A stretch of DNA of 64,000 nt from Aldehydirespirator sp965204415. GTDB taxonomy: Bacteria > Actinomycetota > Acidimicrobiia > Acidimicrobiales > Aldehydirespiratoraceae. The notes below the pieces were generated by a model. The model was not told where the DNA came from and searched no databases. It saw nothing but the letters and a program-made list of their open reading frames with translations. Shown here piece after piece: positions 49,825 to 57,884 of this stretch; position 1 is the stretch's first letter, and each line of letters opens with the position of its first letter. Both the position numbers and the translations under genes were made by a program. The stretch is from NCBI GenBank assembly GCA_965204415.1, contig CBDBEL010000004.1:744001-808000 (forward strand), given 5' to 3'.

Positions 49825-49970
49825 CGTGTCAAGTCCCCTTTGTCTTCTGGAAGTGCGCGATCTCGTCGACCCCTGAGGATTGATGCCATCAATACTCTCG
49901 GCGAAGTGTAGCGAGGGTCACCCTCATGTCAAGCTCGGGTCGCCGGCGGGACGGGGAGGCGTGACGCGCC

Positions 49971-50002
49971 TTGACAGCGATGGGTCGGCAAGCCACTATA
50001 TT
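49971..50002 (+). promoter_or_regulatory. Candidate promoter of the second importer operon
   Basis: TTGACA (49971-49976) is followed after 20 bp by TATATT (49997-50002), or after 17 bp by CACTAT. The 20-bp spacing is long. The rest of 49825-50088 has no gene. GAGGGGGCACCG just before ATG 50089 is the ribosome-binding site. Confidence 0.45.
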
Positions 50003-50088
50003 GCTCTCGCCAATGTCACGCCCCTTTCACGCTGGCGGGCGGCCGAACCCGGCTGCCATGAAGGGGCAACAACCATGAGGGGGCACCG

Positions 50089-51207
50089 ATGACGAGACTT
50101 ACGATCCGATTGCTGGCCGCCGTGCTGGCTTTCTCGACCGTTCTGGTGGCTTGCGGAGACGACGAACCCGAGCCCGCACCGGAACCGGCCGCGGAGCCAG
50201 AACCGGCACCCGCGCCCGAGCCCGACCCAGAGCCCGTGGCGGAGGCTCCCGAGCCCGCGGCCAGCGAGGATCCCACTTCGCTTCACATCGCGGTCATCTT
50301 CGGGAACACCGCCGACGACACCTGGAGCACCTCGATGCTGGGGGCACTCAACCGGGTCTCAGCCGAGGCGCCCTACGGCCTCGACATCACCTATGAGTAC
50401 TTCGAGAACATCTCCTACGCCGACGGCGAGCGGGTTCTTCGCCAGACCGCGGAAACCGGCGAATTCGACATGATCATCGCCCACAGCACCTACTCCGACT
50501 CCATCTACGCCATCAGGGACGACTTCCCAGAAATCCTCTGGTCGTTCACCGGATCCGGCAACGAGGGCCGGGGCGGCAACGGCTACTGGCTGGACGTGCT
50601 GCCCCACGAGGCCGCCTATCTCGCCGGCATCGCTGCGGGCCATCTCAACGAGACCGGCATCATCGGCTCGGTGGCCGCCTTCCCGTTCCCGAACGTGAAC
50701 GGCCCGGTCAACGGGTTCTTCGCGGGGGCCCGCTCGGTGAACCCAGACCTCGAGGTCCGGGTCACCTACATCGAGAGCTGGTTCGATCCAGCCGCGGCCC
50801 AAGAGGCCGGCGCCGCCCTCATCGAGGAGGGCGCCGACAGCCTCTACGCGGCCTCAACGTTCGGCACGTTCCAGGCCGCGCTGGAGGCGGACCGGGTATT
50901 CGCCATCGGCGACTTGGACGACCAGGAGGCGCTGGCCCCCGAGGTCGTCATCACCAGCGTGCTGATCCTGTGGGATCCGGGACTCAATGTGCTGATCGAC
51001 GAGTGGTGGGCCCACGAGACCGCCGGCGAGCCCTACGACGCCCCGACCGAGCGGATCCACTTCTATATGGCCGAGGGCGGAGCCGACATCGCACCGCTGA
51101 ACGAGGCCCTAGTGCCCGCCGAGGTGATCGCGGAAGTCAACGCTGCTCGGGACCAGATCCTGAACGGCGAGCTCGTCGTCGAGTTCAATCCGGGCGACGT
51201 CAGCTGA
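50089..51207 (+). CDS. BMP-family substrate-binding lipoprotein (second)
   Basis: 372 residues. Signal peptide and lipobox LVAC (MTRLTIRLLAAVLAF, STVLVAC), then a ~35-residue Glu-Pro-Ala linker (EPEPAPEPAAEPEPAPAPEP), then the BMP domain: IAVIFGNTADDTWSTSMLG, AHSTYSDSIYAI, SFTGSGNEG, AYLAGIAAGHL, VAAFPFPNVNGPVNGF and YIESWFDP. The domain is clearly homologous to that at 35740; only the linker differs in kind. It is the extracytoplasmic receptor of the ABC genes downstream. Confidence 0.92.
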   Translation: MTRLTIRLLAAVLAFSTVLVACGDDEPEPAPEPAAEPEPAPAPEPDPEPVAEAPEPAASEDPTSLHIAVIFGNTADDTWSTSMLGALNRVSAEAPYGLDITYEYFENISYADGERVLRQTAETGEFDMIIAHSTYSDSIYAIRDDFPEILWSFTGSGNEGRGGNGYWLDVLPHEAAYLAGIAAGHLNETGIIGSVAAFPFPNVNGPVNGFFAGARSVNPDLEVRVTYIESWFDPAAAQEAGAALIEEGADSLYAASTFGTFQAALEADRVFAIGDLDDQEALAPEVVITSVLILWDPGLNVLIDEWWAHETAGEPYDAPTERIHFYMAEGGADIAPLNEALVPAEVIAEVNAARDQILNGELVVEFNPGDVS

Positions 51208-51220
51208 TCCACTGGCGAGC

Positions 51221-51246
51221 GGCCGGCCCGCTAGGCCGGGCCGGCC
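51221..51246 (+). terminator. Strong stem-loop between binding protein and deaminase genes
   Basis: GGCCGGCCCG (51221-51230) and CGGGCCGGCC (51237-51246) are perfect 10-bp arms around a six-base loop. No T-run follows, so partial termination or 3'-end protection of the binding-protein mRNA is more likely than a full stop. Such a structure would leave more receptor than transporter message. Confidence 0.65.
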
Positions 51247-51277
51247 GCCGGCAACAGCAGATCGACAGGAGCCGCGC

Positions 51278-51769
51278 ATGCCGGAACTGACCGAGCGGGA
51301 GCAGCAGTTGCTGCGGCGGGCGATCGACGTCTCGAGGCGCTCCCGCCAGAACGGGAACCACCCGTTCGGAGCGATCTTCGCCGACAGCTCGGGGAAGGTC
51401 CTTGCCGAAGCCGAGAACTCGGTGGTCACCACCGGCGACCTGATCGGCCATGCGGAGACCAACCTGGCCCGCGAGATGGGCCTCACGCTCACTGCCGAGC
51501 AGATCGCCGGCGGCACCGTCTACGCGAGCTGCGAACCGTGCGCGATGTGCGCCGGCGCCATGTACTGGGCCGGTGTCACCCGCCTGGTCTACGGCATGAA
51601 CGAGTCGGACCTGATGCCGTTCGACAACGGCGAGCGAGACGAGAACGCGACGATGACGGGGGTCGGATGCCGGGCCGTGCTGGCCAGCGGACAGCGCGCC
51701 ATCGAAGTCAGCGGCCCGCATCTCGTTGACGAGGCGGTACAGGTCCACCACGGGTTCTGGGGCGCCTAG
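51278..51769 (+). CDS. Nucleoside/guanine deaminase-like zinc enzyme
   Basis: 163 residues, cytidine-deaminase superfamily. Zn site: His58-Ala-Glu60 (GHAETNLA) and CEPCAMC with C88 and C91; AGAMYWAGVTRLVYGM follows. It resembles bacterial guanine deaminase (GuaD) and TadA-like enzymes; the C terminus EVSGPHLVDEAVQVHHGFW is of the GuaD type rather than TadA. Being embedded between a BMP receptor and its ATPase, it argues for a purine-like cargo. Confidence 0.87.
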   Translation: MPELTEREQQLLRRAIDVSRRSRQNGNHPFGAIFADSSGKVLAEAENSVVTTGDLIGHAETNLAREMGLTLTAEQIAGGTVYASCEPCAMCAGAMYWAGVTRLVYGMNESDLMPFDNGERDENATMTGVGCRAVLASGQRAIEVSGPHLVDEAVQVHHGFWGA

Positions 51770-51819
51770 CGTCTCGGCGTCCCAACACCGATGCTCACGG
51801 CTGATTACCGTTCGGTGCC

Positions 51820-53361
51820 ATGAACGGCCCCGGCGCCAACCCTGTCCTGCTGCGGGCCAGCGGCGTGACCAAGCGGTTTCCCGGCGTAGTCGCCAACGAC
51901 CACATCACGCTGGAGATCCGGCGGGCCAAGGTGCACTGCCTGCTCGGGGAGAACGGGGCAGGCAAGAGCACTCTCGCCGATCTGTTCTACGGCGTGCACG
52001 AGCCCGACGAGGGCGTCGTCGAGTTGCGGGGCGAGCCGGTCCACATGGTCTCGCCCCGCGACGCCATAGCGGCCGGGATCGGGATGGTGCGCCAGCACTT
52101 CGAGTTGGTCACGCCCATGTCGGTTCTCGAGAACGTCATCATCGGCACCCGGGGCGAGGCCAAGGTCGACCTGCGCACAGCCCGGGACCGCCTCGGTGAG
52201 TTGTGCGACCTCTACGGCGTGGAGATCGATCTCGACACTCCGGTCAGTGACCTGGCGGTGGGCCAGCAACAGTGGGTCGAGATCCTCAAGGCCCTCTACC
52301 TCGGCTGCGAGGTGCTGATCCTCGACGAGCCGACCGCGGTGCTGACCCCCGAAGGGATCGAGCGGCTCTTCACGACCCTTCGCCGCATGGCCTCCGAGGG
52401 TCTCACCATCGTGCTGATCACCCACAAGCTCCACGAGGTGATGGAGATCTCCGACGACGTGACCGTCCTGCGGCGCGGCCGGGTGGTCCGCACCTCCCTC
52501 ACCTCGGAAGTGACCATGGCCGACCTGACCAGGATGATGGTCGGCCGTGACGTCGACCTGGACATCGACGTGGCCGAGGCCTCACAGGGCGACCTGGTGC
52601 TCGACGTCTCGGGACTCGACGTGGCCACCGAGTCCGGTAGGGGCTCCCTCAAGCAGGTGTCGCTCCGGGTGCACGAACGCGAGATCCTGGGCATCGCCGG
52701 CGTGTCGGGCAACGGCCAGGACGCGCTGTTCGATGTGCTCGTCGGGATGCAGCCCGCCGGAGTCGGCACCATCGTCGTCGACGGGCGGGACATGGCCGAT
52801 CTGTCGCCGGCAGCCAGGCTCGAGCTCGGTGTCGCGAGCGTCCCCGCCGACCGCATCCACCAGGGCCTGATGATGGACTTCCGGATAAGCGAGAACCTGA
52901 TCCTCGGCCGCCAGCGCTCCGACCGCTTCGGGCGGCGGGGCTGGCTGAACCAGAACGACATTGCCCGGTTCGCGGACGACTCCTTCGCCAACTACGACAT
53001 TGCCGCGCCGTCGACCACGCATGTCACCCGGGTGCTCTCGGGCGGCAACCTGCAGAAGATCGTGATGGCCCGCGAGCTCGCCGGCCATCCCCGGCTGCTG
53101 GTCGTTCACCAGCCCACGAGGGGTCTGGACATCGGCGCCACCGAGTACGTGAGGCAGCGGCTGGTCGAGGAACGCGACCGGGGCGCGGCGATACTTCTGA
53201 TCTCTGAGGATCTGGACGAGTTGCTGAACCTGTCGAGCCGCATCGCAGTGATGTTCGACGGCCGCATCGTCGGCGAGGTCGACCGCCGCGACGCGACCAT
53301 CGACCGGATCGGCATGTGGATGGCCGGGGTGTCGGACGCCCCGGGCGAGGCCCCGCCATGA
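51820..53361 (+). CDS. ABC transporter ATPase, nucleoside type (second system)
   Basis: 513 residues, two ABC halves. Walker A GENGAGKST, signature LAVGQQQWVEI, Walker B ILDEPTAVLTP; second half GVSGNGQDALFDVLVG, LSGGNLQKIVMAREL and HQPTRGLDIG. Same layout as the ATPase at 37163. Its stop overlaps the permease start (ATGA at 53358). Confidence 0.94.
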   Translation: MNGPGANPVLLRASGVTKRFPGVVANDHITLEIRRAKVHCLLGENGAGKSTLADLFYGVHEPDEGVVELRGEPVHMVSPRDAIAAGIGMVRQHFELVTPMSVLENVIIGTRGEAKVDLRTARDRLGELCDLYGVEIDLDTPVSDLAVGQQQWVEILKALYLGCEVLILDEPTAVLTPEGIERLFTTLRRMASEGLTIVLITHKLHEVMEISDDVTVLRRGRVVRTSLTSEVTMADLTRMMVGRDVDLDIDVAEASQGDLVLDVSGLDVATESGRGSLKQVSLRVHEREILGIAGVSGNGQDALFDVLVGMQPAGVGTIVVDGRDMADLSPAARLELGVASVPADRIHQGLMMDFRISENLILGRQRSDRFGRRGWLNQNDIARFADDSFANYDIAAPSTTHVTRVLSGGNLQKIVMARELAGHPRLLVVHQPTRGLDIGATEYVRQRLVEERDRGAAILLISEDLDELLNLSSRIAVMFDGRIVGEVDRRDATIDRIGMWMAGVSDAPGEAPP

Positions 53362-54482
53362 GCACCGATGCGTCGACCACGCGCGGTGGGTCCTCGGGGA
53401 GCCTGCTCCGCCGGGGAGGCTGGCGACTGGAGAAACGGCTGGAGGTCAGGCCCTGGCACGAGATCGTCACGCTGGTGGGGGCGTTCATCATCGGTCTGGC
53501 CCTCTGCTCGATCCTGATCGCAGCCTCCGACAAGAGCGTCATCGACTCCTACCGGGCGCTGTTCGACGGCGCCCTCGGGTCCCGCCGAGCGATCTACGAA
53601 ACGCTGGTCCAGGCCACGCCGCTCATCTTCACCGGCCTCGCGGCCGCATTCGCGTTCCGGGCCAAGGTGTGGAACATCGGAGGCGAGGGCCAGTTCTTCG
53701 CCGGCGCCATGGGTGCGTACTTCGTCAGCGACCTGTGGAGCGCCCACCTTCCCCGCGGCGTGATGGTGCCGGTGCTGTTCATCGGGGCGGCCGCGGCCGG
53801 AGCGCTGTGGGCGTCGATCGCGGGCGTGCTGAAGGCCCGTTACGACACCAACGAGATCATCACGACAGTGATGCTCAACTTCATCATCCTGCTCATCCTG
53901 TCCTATCTCCTCGGAGACTTGTGGCGGTCCCCCGACACCTTCTACTTCCAGACGGTGACGCTGCCGGAGTCAACCCATCTGCCGCTGATGATCGATGGAA
54001 GCCGCCTCCACTGGGGATTCGGCATCGCAGTGGCCATGGCCGTCGTGGTCTACGTAGTGCTCAGACGGACCGCGCTGGGCTACGAGGTGCGGGGCGTAGG
54101 CATCAACCGCACCGCTGGCTCCTACAAGGGGATCTCGGTTCCTCGGGTGACCGTGCTAGTGATGGCGATCAGCGGCGCGCTGGCCGGACTGGCCGGCGCG
54201 GCGGAGTTGGCCGGAGTGCATCATCGCCTCCAACTCGACATCTCCAACAACTTCGGCTTCGTGGGCATCATCATCGCGCTCATCGGTCGCCTTCATCCCG
54301 CCGGAGTGGTCGTCAGCGCCATCGCCTTCGGGGCGCTCGTCAACGGCGCGGTGACGATGCAGATCCAGACCGGGATCCCGGCCGCGCTGGTCGACGTGAT
54401 CCAGGGGCTGTCGCTCATCTTCGTGCTGACCGGCGCGGTGGCGGTGCGCTACCGGCTCCAGAGGACCCGTTCCGATGAATGA
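53358..54482 (+). CDS. ABC transporter permease (second system, first permease)
   Basis: 374 residues. FRAKVWNIGGEGQFFAGAMG, YEVRGVGINRTAGSYKGI, SGALAGLAGAAELAGVHH and GFVGIIIALIGRLHPAG match the permease at 38716. About ten membrane helices after a ~30-residue cytoplasmic start. Overlaps the next permease by eight bases. Confidence 0.92.
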   Translation: MSTDASTTRGGSSGSLLRRGGWRLEKRLEVRPWHEIVTLVGAFIIGLALCSILIAASDKSVIDSYRALFDGALGSRRAIYETLVQATPLIFTGLAAAFAFRAKVWNIGGEGQFFAGAMGAYFVSDLWSAHLPRGVMVPVLFIGAAAAGALWASIAGVLKARYDTNEIITTVMLNFIILLILSYLLGDLWRSPDTFYFQTVTLPESTHLPLMIDGSRLHWGFGIAVAMAVVVYVVLRRTALGYEVRGVGINRTAGSYKGISVPRVTVLVMAISGALAGLAGAAELAGVHHRLQLDISNNFGFVGIIIALIGRLHPAGVVVSAIAFGALVNGAVTMQIQTGIPAALVDVIQGLSLIFVLTGAVAVRYRLQRTRSDE

Positions 54483-55419
54483 CGTCCTCGAAGCCCTCAT
54501 CAACGTGGGCGTGCTGGCCAGCGCCATCCGCATCGCCACGCCGCTGCTGCTGGCCGCGCTGGGCGAGATGGTCACTGAGAGGGCCGGCGTGCTGAACCTG
54601 GGCATCGAGGGCACCATCACGGTGTCGGCCTTCGGGTCCTTCGTGGTCGCTGACAAAGCCGACTCCCTGTGGCTGGGAGTGCTGAGCGGGGTCGGGGCCG
54701 GAATACTCCTGTCGCTGCTGATGGCCGTCCTCGTGAGCAGCATCAAGGTCGAGCAGGTCGTGGCGGGACTTGCCCTCAACCTGTTCGGTATCGGCATGGC
54801 GTTCTACCTGTTCCGGGCGTTCTACCCGCAGACGGGCGGCGAGATGCCCCGTAGCGACACCTTCGACTTCGCCGAGATCCCCCTTCTGGCCGACATACCC
54901 GCCGTCGGGGAGATCGTGTTCAGCCAGCACTGGCTGACGTACGCAGCCATCCTCACCTGCCCCGCGCTGTGGTTCGCGCTGAACTGGACCCAGTTCGGCC
55001 TCGAGCTGCGCAGCGTCGGCAACAACCCCGCCGCCTGCGACATGCGGGGAATAAGCGTCACCCGGATGCAGTACCTGGCGCTGGCCTTCGGGGGACTCAT
55101 GGCCGGCCTGGCCGGCGCGTTCTTGAGCGTGTTCCTGTCGGGGCTGTTCTTCGTGGACGTGGCCGCAGGACGGGGATGGATAGCGCTGGCCATCGTCATC
55201 TTCGGCAACTGGCGGATCGGGAGGATCCTCGCCGGCTCCCTCCTCTTCGGCTACCTCGACGCCTACCAGCTGTCGCTCCAGGCCCGGGGCCTGGAGGTCC
55301 CTCACCAGCTGCTGCTCGCGCTGCCATTCGCGTTGACGATCGCGGCCCTCGTCGTCAACCGGCGTCGCAGCCAGGAGCCGCTGCACTTGGGCGTGCCGTA
55401 CTTCAGGGGTGAGAGATGA
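54475..55419 (+). CDS. ABC transporter permease (second system, second permease)
   Basis: 314 residues. TPLLLAALGEMVTERAGVLN, LGIEGTITVSAFGSFVVA, LLADIPAVGEIVFSQHWLTY, ELRSVGNNPAACDMRGISV and AGRGWIALAIVIFGNW. The block LLADIPAVGEI and QHWLTY is shared with the permease at 39912, so the two importers are products of a duplication or close cousins. Confidence 0.93.
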   Translation: MNDVLEALINVGVLASAIRIATPLLLAALGEMVTERAGVLNLGIEGTITVSAFGSFVVADKADSLWLGVLSGVGAGILLSLLMAVLVSSIKVEQVVAGLALNLFGIGMAFYLFRAFYPQTGGEMPRSDTFDFAEIPLLADIPAVGEIVFSQHWLTYAAILTCPALWFALNWTQFGLELRSVGNNPAACDMRGISVTRMQYLALAFGGLMAGLAGAFLSVFLSGLFFVDVAAGRGWIALAIVIFGNWRIGRILAGSLLFGYLDAYQLSLQARGLEVPHQLLLALPFALTIAALVVNRRRSQEPLHLGVPYFRGER

Positions 55420-55450
55420 TTGAACCGCACCGACGCAAGGGGGATGCCCG

Positions 55451-56491
55451 ATGAGCCAGCTGATCAGCCGGGTCGACTACGTCGATGCCGACACCGAGGA
55501 CAAGCTGTACGAGGCCATGCGGGACAAGTTCTGGTACCCGGTGGCCTACTCCGACGAACTCACCGACGAGCCGCAGGGCTTCGTGCTGTACGGCAAGAAG
55601 CTGGTGGTGGTGCGCCTCGACGGCCAGCCCGTCGTGTTCGACGACCAGTGCCTGCACAAGGGGACCGCGCTGTCGCTGGGCAAGGTCGTCGACGACTGCC
55701 TGCGCTGCCCGTACCACGGCTGGACCTACGACGCCACCGGCGCCATCCGCCGGATCCCGGCCCGCGAGGAGCTCTCCCAGCACATCAACGCGAAGCTCGG
55801 CAGCTACCCGACGTGCGAGACCAGCGGGCTGGTGTACACCTGCCTGGGCGATCCCATCTACCCGCCGCCGTCGGTGCCGATGTTCGACGACCCCAGCTAC
55901 CAGTTCCTGCATCTGGACGTCTACGAGTGGGACTGCTCGATGGCTCGCCGCCTGGAGAACTACTTCGACTTCTCCCACTTCCCGTGGGTGCACGACGGCC
56001 TCCTCGGGGACAGCAACCAGCCGCGAGTCGACGACTACGCCGTTGAGAAGGTCGGGGGCGAGCTCCGCTTCCTGGCCGGGCCGTTCCCCGAGTTCACCGA
56101 CAACGTCAAGAACGCGCCGACGGCCGATTCCGGCGGCGAGCCCGTCTTCGGCGCCATGAAGCGGTACCGGGTCTTCGTGCCCAACGCGATGCAGCTGAAC
56201 AGCAGCGCCGGCGAGACCGAGGACTACGTGCTGTGGGTCTGCCTGGCCCCGGTGGGTCCCGAGCGCACCCGGTGCTTCACCTACCAGGGCCGCAACTACG
56301 GGCTGGACCACGGCGAGGAGTTCATGGCGTTCGCGCAGCTGGTGACCGACCAGGATCAGCCGATCGTCGAGTCGCAGATGCCGGCTCAGGTCCCGATCAC
56401 GCTGCCCGAGGAGATGTTCGTCAAGGGCGCCGACCTCGCCCTGCTGGAGTACCGGAAGTGGCTGCTCGAGATCGCTGGGCTCCGCTCGTGA
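55451..56491 (+). CDS. Rieske non-heme iron oxygenase, alpha subunit (third)
   Basis: 346 residues. Rieske ligands C67-x-H69 (DQCLHKGTA; the usual Arg is Leu here) and C86-x2-H89 (CPYHGWTYD); iron site LENYFDFSHFPWVHDG. Closest in the window to the protein at 44948. It follows the importer by 31 bp and its stop overlaps the FAD-subunit GTG start, tying oxygenase and hydroxylase into one operon. Confidence 0.92.
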   Translation: MSQLISRVDYVDADTEDKLYEAMRDKFWYPVAYSDELTDEPQGFVLYGKKLVVVRLDGQPVVFDDQCLHKGTALSLGKVVDDCLRCPYHGWTYDATGAIRRIPAREELSQHINAKLGSYPTCETSGLVYTCLGDPIYPPPSVPMFDDPSYQFLHLDVYEWDCSMARRLENYFDFSHFPWVHDGLLGDSNQPRVDDYAVEKVGGELRFLAGPFPEFTDNVKNAPTADSGGEPVFGAMKRYRVFVPNAMQLNSSAGETEDYVLWVCLAPVGPERTRCFTYQGRNYGLDHGEEFMAFAQLVTDQDQPIVESQMPAQVPITLPEEMFVKGADLALLEYRKWLLEIAGLRS

Positions 56492-57336
56492 AGCCGCCTC
56501 CTTTCGTCTACTGCCGGCCGCGAGACCTCGACGAGGCTCTCGCGGTGCTGGCCGAGCACGGCGACGAGGCCAGACCCCTGGCCGGGGGCCAGAGCCTCGT
56601 CCCGATGCTCAACCACCGGCTGGCCCGCCCCGGCGTGCTGGTCGACATCGGGGCTATCGAGGAACTGCAGCGCATGGAGCGCCGGCCGTCGGACTGGCTG
56701 ATCGGCGCCACCGTCACCCAGCGCCGGGTCGAGCGCCACCGCGTCGAGGGCTGCGAACTGCTGCGGCTGGCCATGCCGTTCATCGGGCACCGCCAGATAC
56801 GGGCCCGCGGGACGATCGGCGGCAGCATCGCCCACGCCGACCCGGCGGCGGAGCTGCCGGCCGTGGCCCTGACCGTGGACGCCACCATGGTGGCCGCAGG
56901 CCGCGCCGGGGAGCGGGCCATCGGCGCCTCGTCGTTCTTCGCGGGCCCCTATATGAACTCGCTCGAAGACGGCGAGATCCTCTCCCATGTGATCTTCCCG
57001 GTGCTCCCGTCCACGACCAGGTGCTCGTTCAAGGAGTTCGCCCGGCGCAAGGGAGACTTCGCGGTGGCCGGGGTCGCCGCCGCGGTCGACATCACGGACC
57101 GGGTGGTGTCGACGGCCCGCCTCACCGCGTTCGCGATCGGATCCAACCCGGTGCGCCTGACCGGAGCGGAGGAGGCCCTCGCCGGCCGGAGCCTCGACGC
57201 GGCCGCCCTGGCCGATGCGTCCGAGGCCGCCGCCGCGGAGGTCGAGCCATGGGACGACATCCACGGATCGCCGCAGTACCGGCGCCAACTCGTGGCCGCC
57301 CTGCTGCAGCGGGCACTGCAGGAGGTGGCCCCATGA
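56488..57336 (+). CDS. Molybdenum hydroxylase FAD subunit (second system)
   Basis: 282 residues. RPLAGGQSLVPMLNHRLARP and IRARGTIGGSIAHADPAAE are the FAD loops; FFAGPYMNSLEDGEILSHV and RRKGDFAVAGVAAAV follow. Starts VKPPPFVYCRP, like the first system's VKPAPFDYCRP. Stop overlaps the Fe-S subunit (ATGA at 57333). Confidence 0.93.
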   Translation: MKPPPFVYCRPRDLDEALAVLAEHGDEARPLAGGQSLVPMLNHRLARPGVLVDIGAIEELQRMERRPSDWLIGATVTQRRVERHRVEGCELLRLAMPFIGHRQIRARGTIGGSIAHADPAAELPAVALTVDATMVAAGRAGERAIGASSFFAGPYMNSLEDGEILSHVIFPVLPSTTRCSFKEFARRKGDFAVAGVAAAVDITDRVVSTARLTAFAIGSNPVRLTGAEEALAGRSLDAAALADASEAAAAEVEPWDDIHGSPQYRRQLVAALLQRALQEVAP

Positions 57337-57836
57337 GCGCCCCGACGGCGCGCCGGGTCGAGCCGACCGCCGAGGTGCCGGTCAGTGTCACAGTCAACGG
57401 CCACACGGTCGAGGCGGTGGTGCCGGCCCGCCAGCTGCTGGCCGACTTCCTGCGGGAGGAGCTGCGCCTCACCGGCACCCACGTTGGCTGCGAGCAGGGC
57501 ATCTGCGGCGCGTGCACCATCAACCTCGACGGCGAGCCGGTGCGGTCCTGCATCATGCTGGCCGCCCAGGTCGACGGCTCGTCGATCACCACGGTGGAGG
57601 GGCTCGCGTCGGAGGGCCTGAGCCCGCTCCAGCAGGCCTTCAAGGACAACCACGGCCTGCAGTGCGGGTTCTGCACTCCGGGATTCCTGATGACCCTGTC
57701 GACCGTCGATCCCGACGAGTACCCCGGCACCGAAGGGATCCGCGAGGCCATATCGGGCAACCTGTGCCGCTGCACCGGCTACGGCGGCATCCTCCAGGCG
57801 GTGCGCACGGCCTGGAACCGGGTCGACGACGGCTGA
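57333..57836 (+). CDS. Molybdenum hydroxylase 2Fe-2S subunit (second system)
   Basis: 167 residues. CEQGICGACTINLDGEPVRSC for the plant-type cluster; CGFCTPGFLMT and NLCRCTGYGGI for the second. Its TGA stop opens a short tandem array that contains two false starts resembling the next gene. Confidence 0.94.
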   Translation: MSAPTARRVEPTAEVPVSVTVNGHTVEAVVPARQLLADFLREELRLTGTHVGCEQGICGACTINLDGEPVRSCIMLAAQVDGSSITTVEGLASEGLSPLQQAFKDNHGLQCGFCTPGFLMTLSTVDPDEYPGTEGIREAISGNLCRCTGYGGILQAVRTAWNRVDDG

Positions 57837-57884
57837 CGCCGAGAATGGCCAGCACCGAGAATGGCTGACGCCGAGGATGGCTAG
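57834..57884 (+). repeat. 16/32-bp repeats with two decoy starts before the large subunit
   Basis: TGACGCCGAGAATGGCC, then AGCACCGAGAATGGC, then TGACGCCGAGGATGGCT. ATG 57845 opens MASTENG and stops (57868); ATG 57861 opens MADAEDG and stops (57884); the true gene at 57877 starts MASTFELG. The layout recalls the nitroreductase decoys at 1330-1613. Confidence 0.88.
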
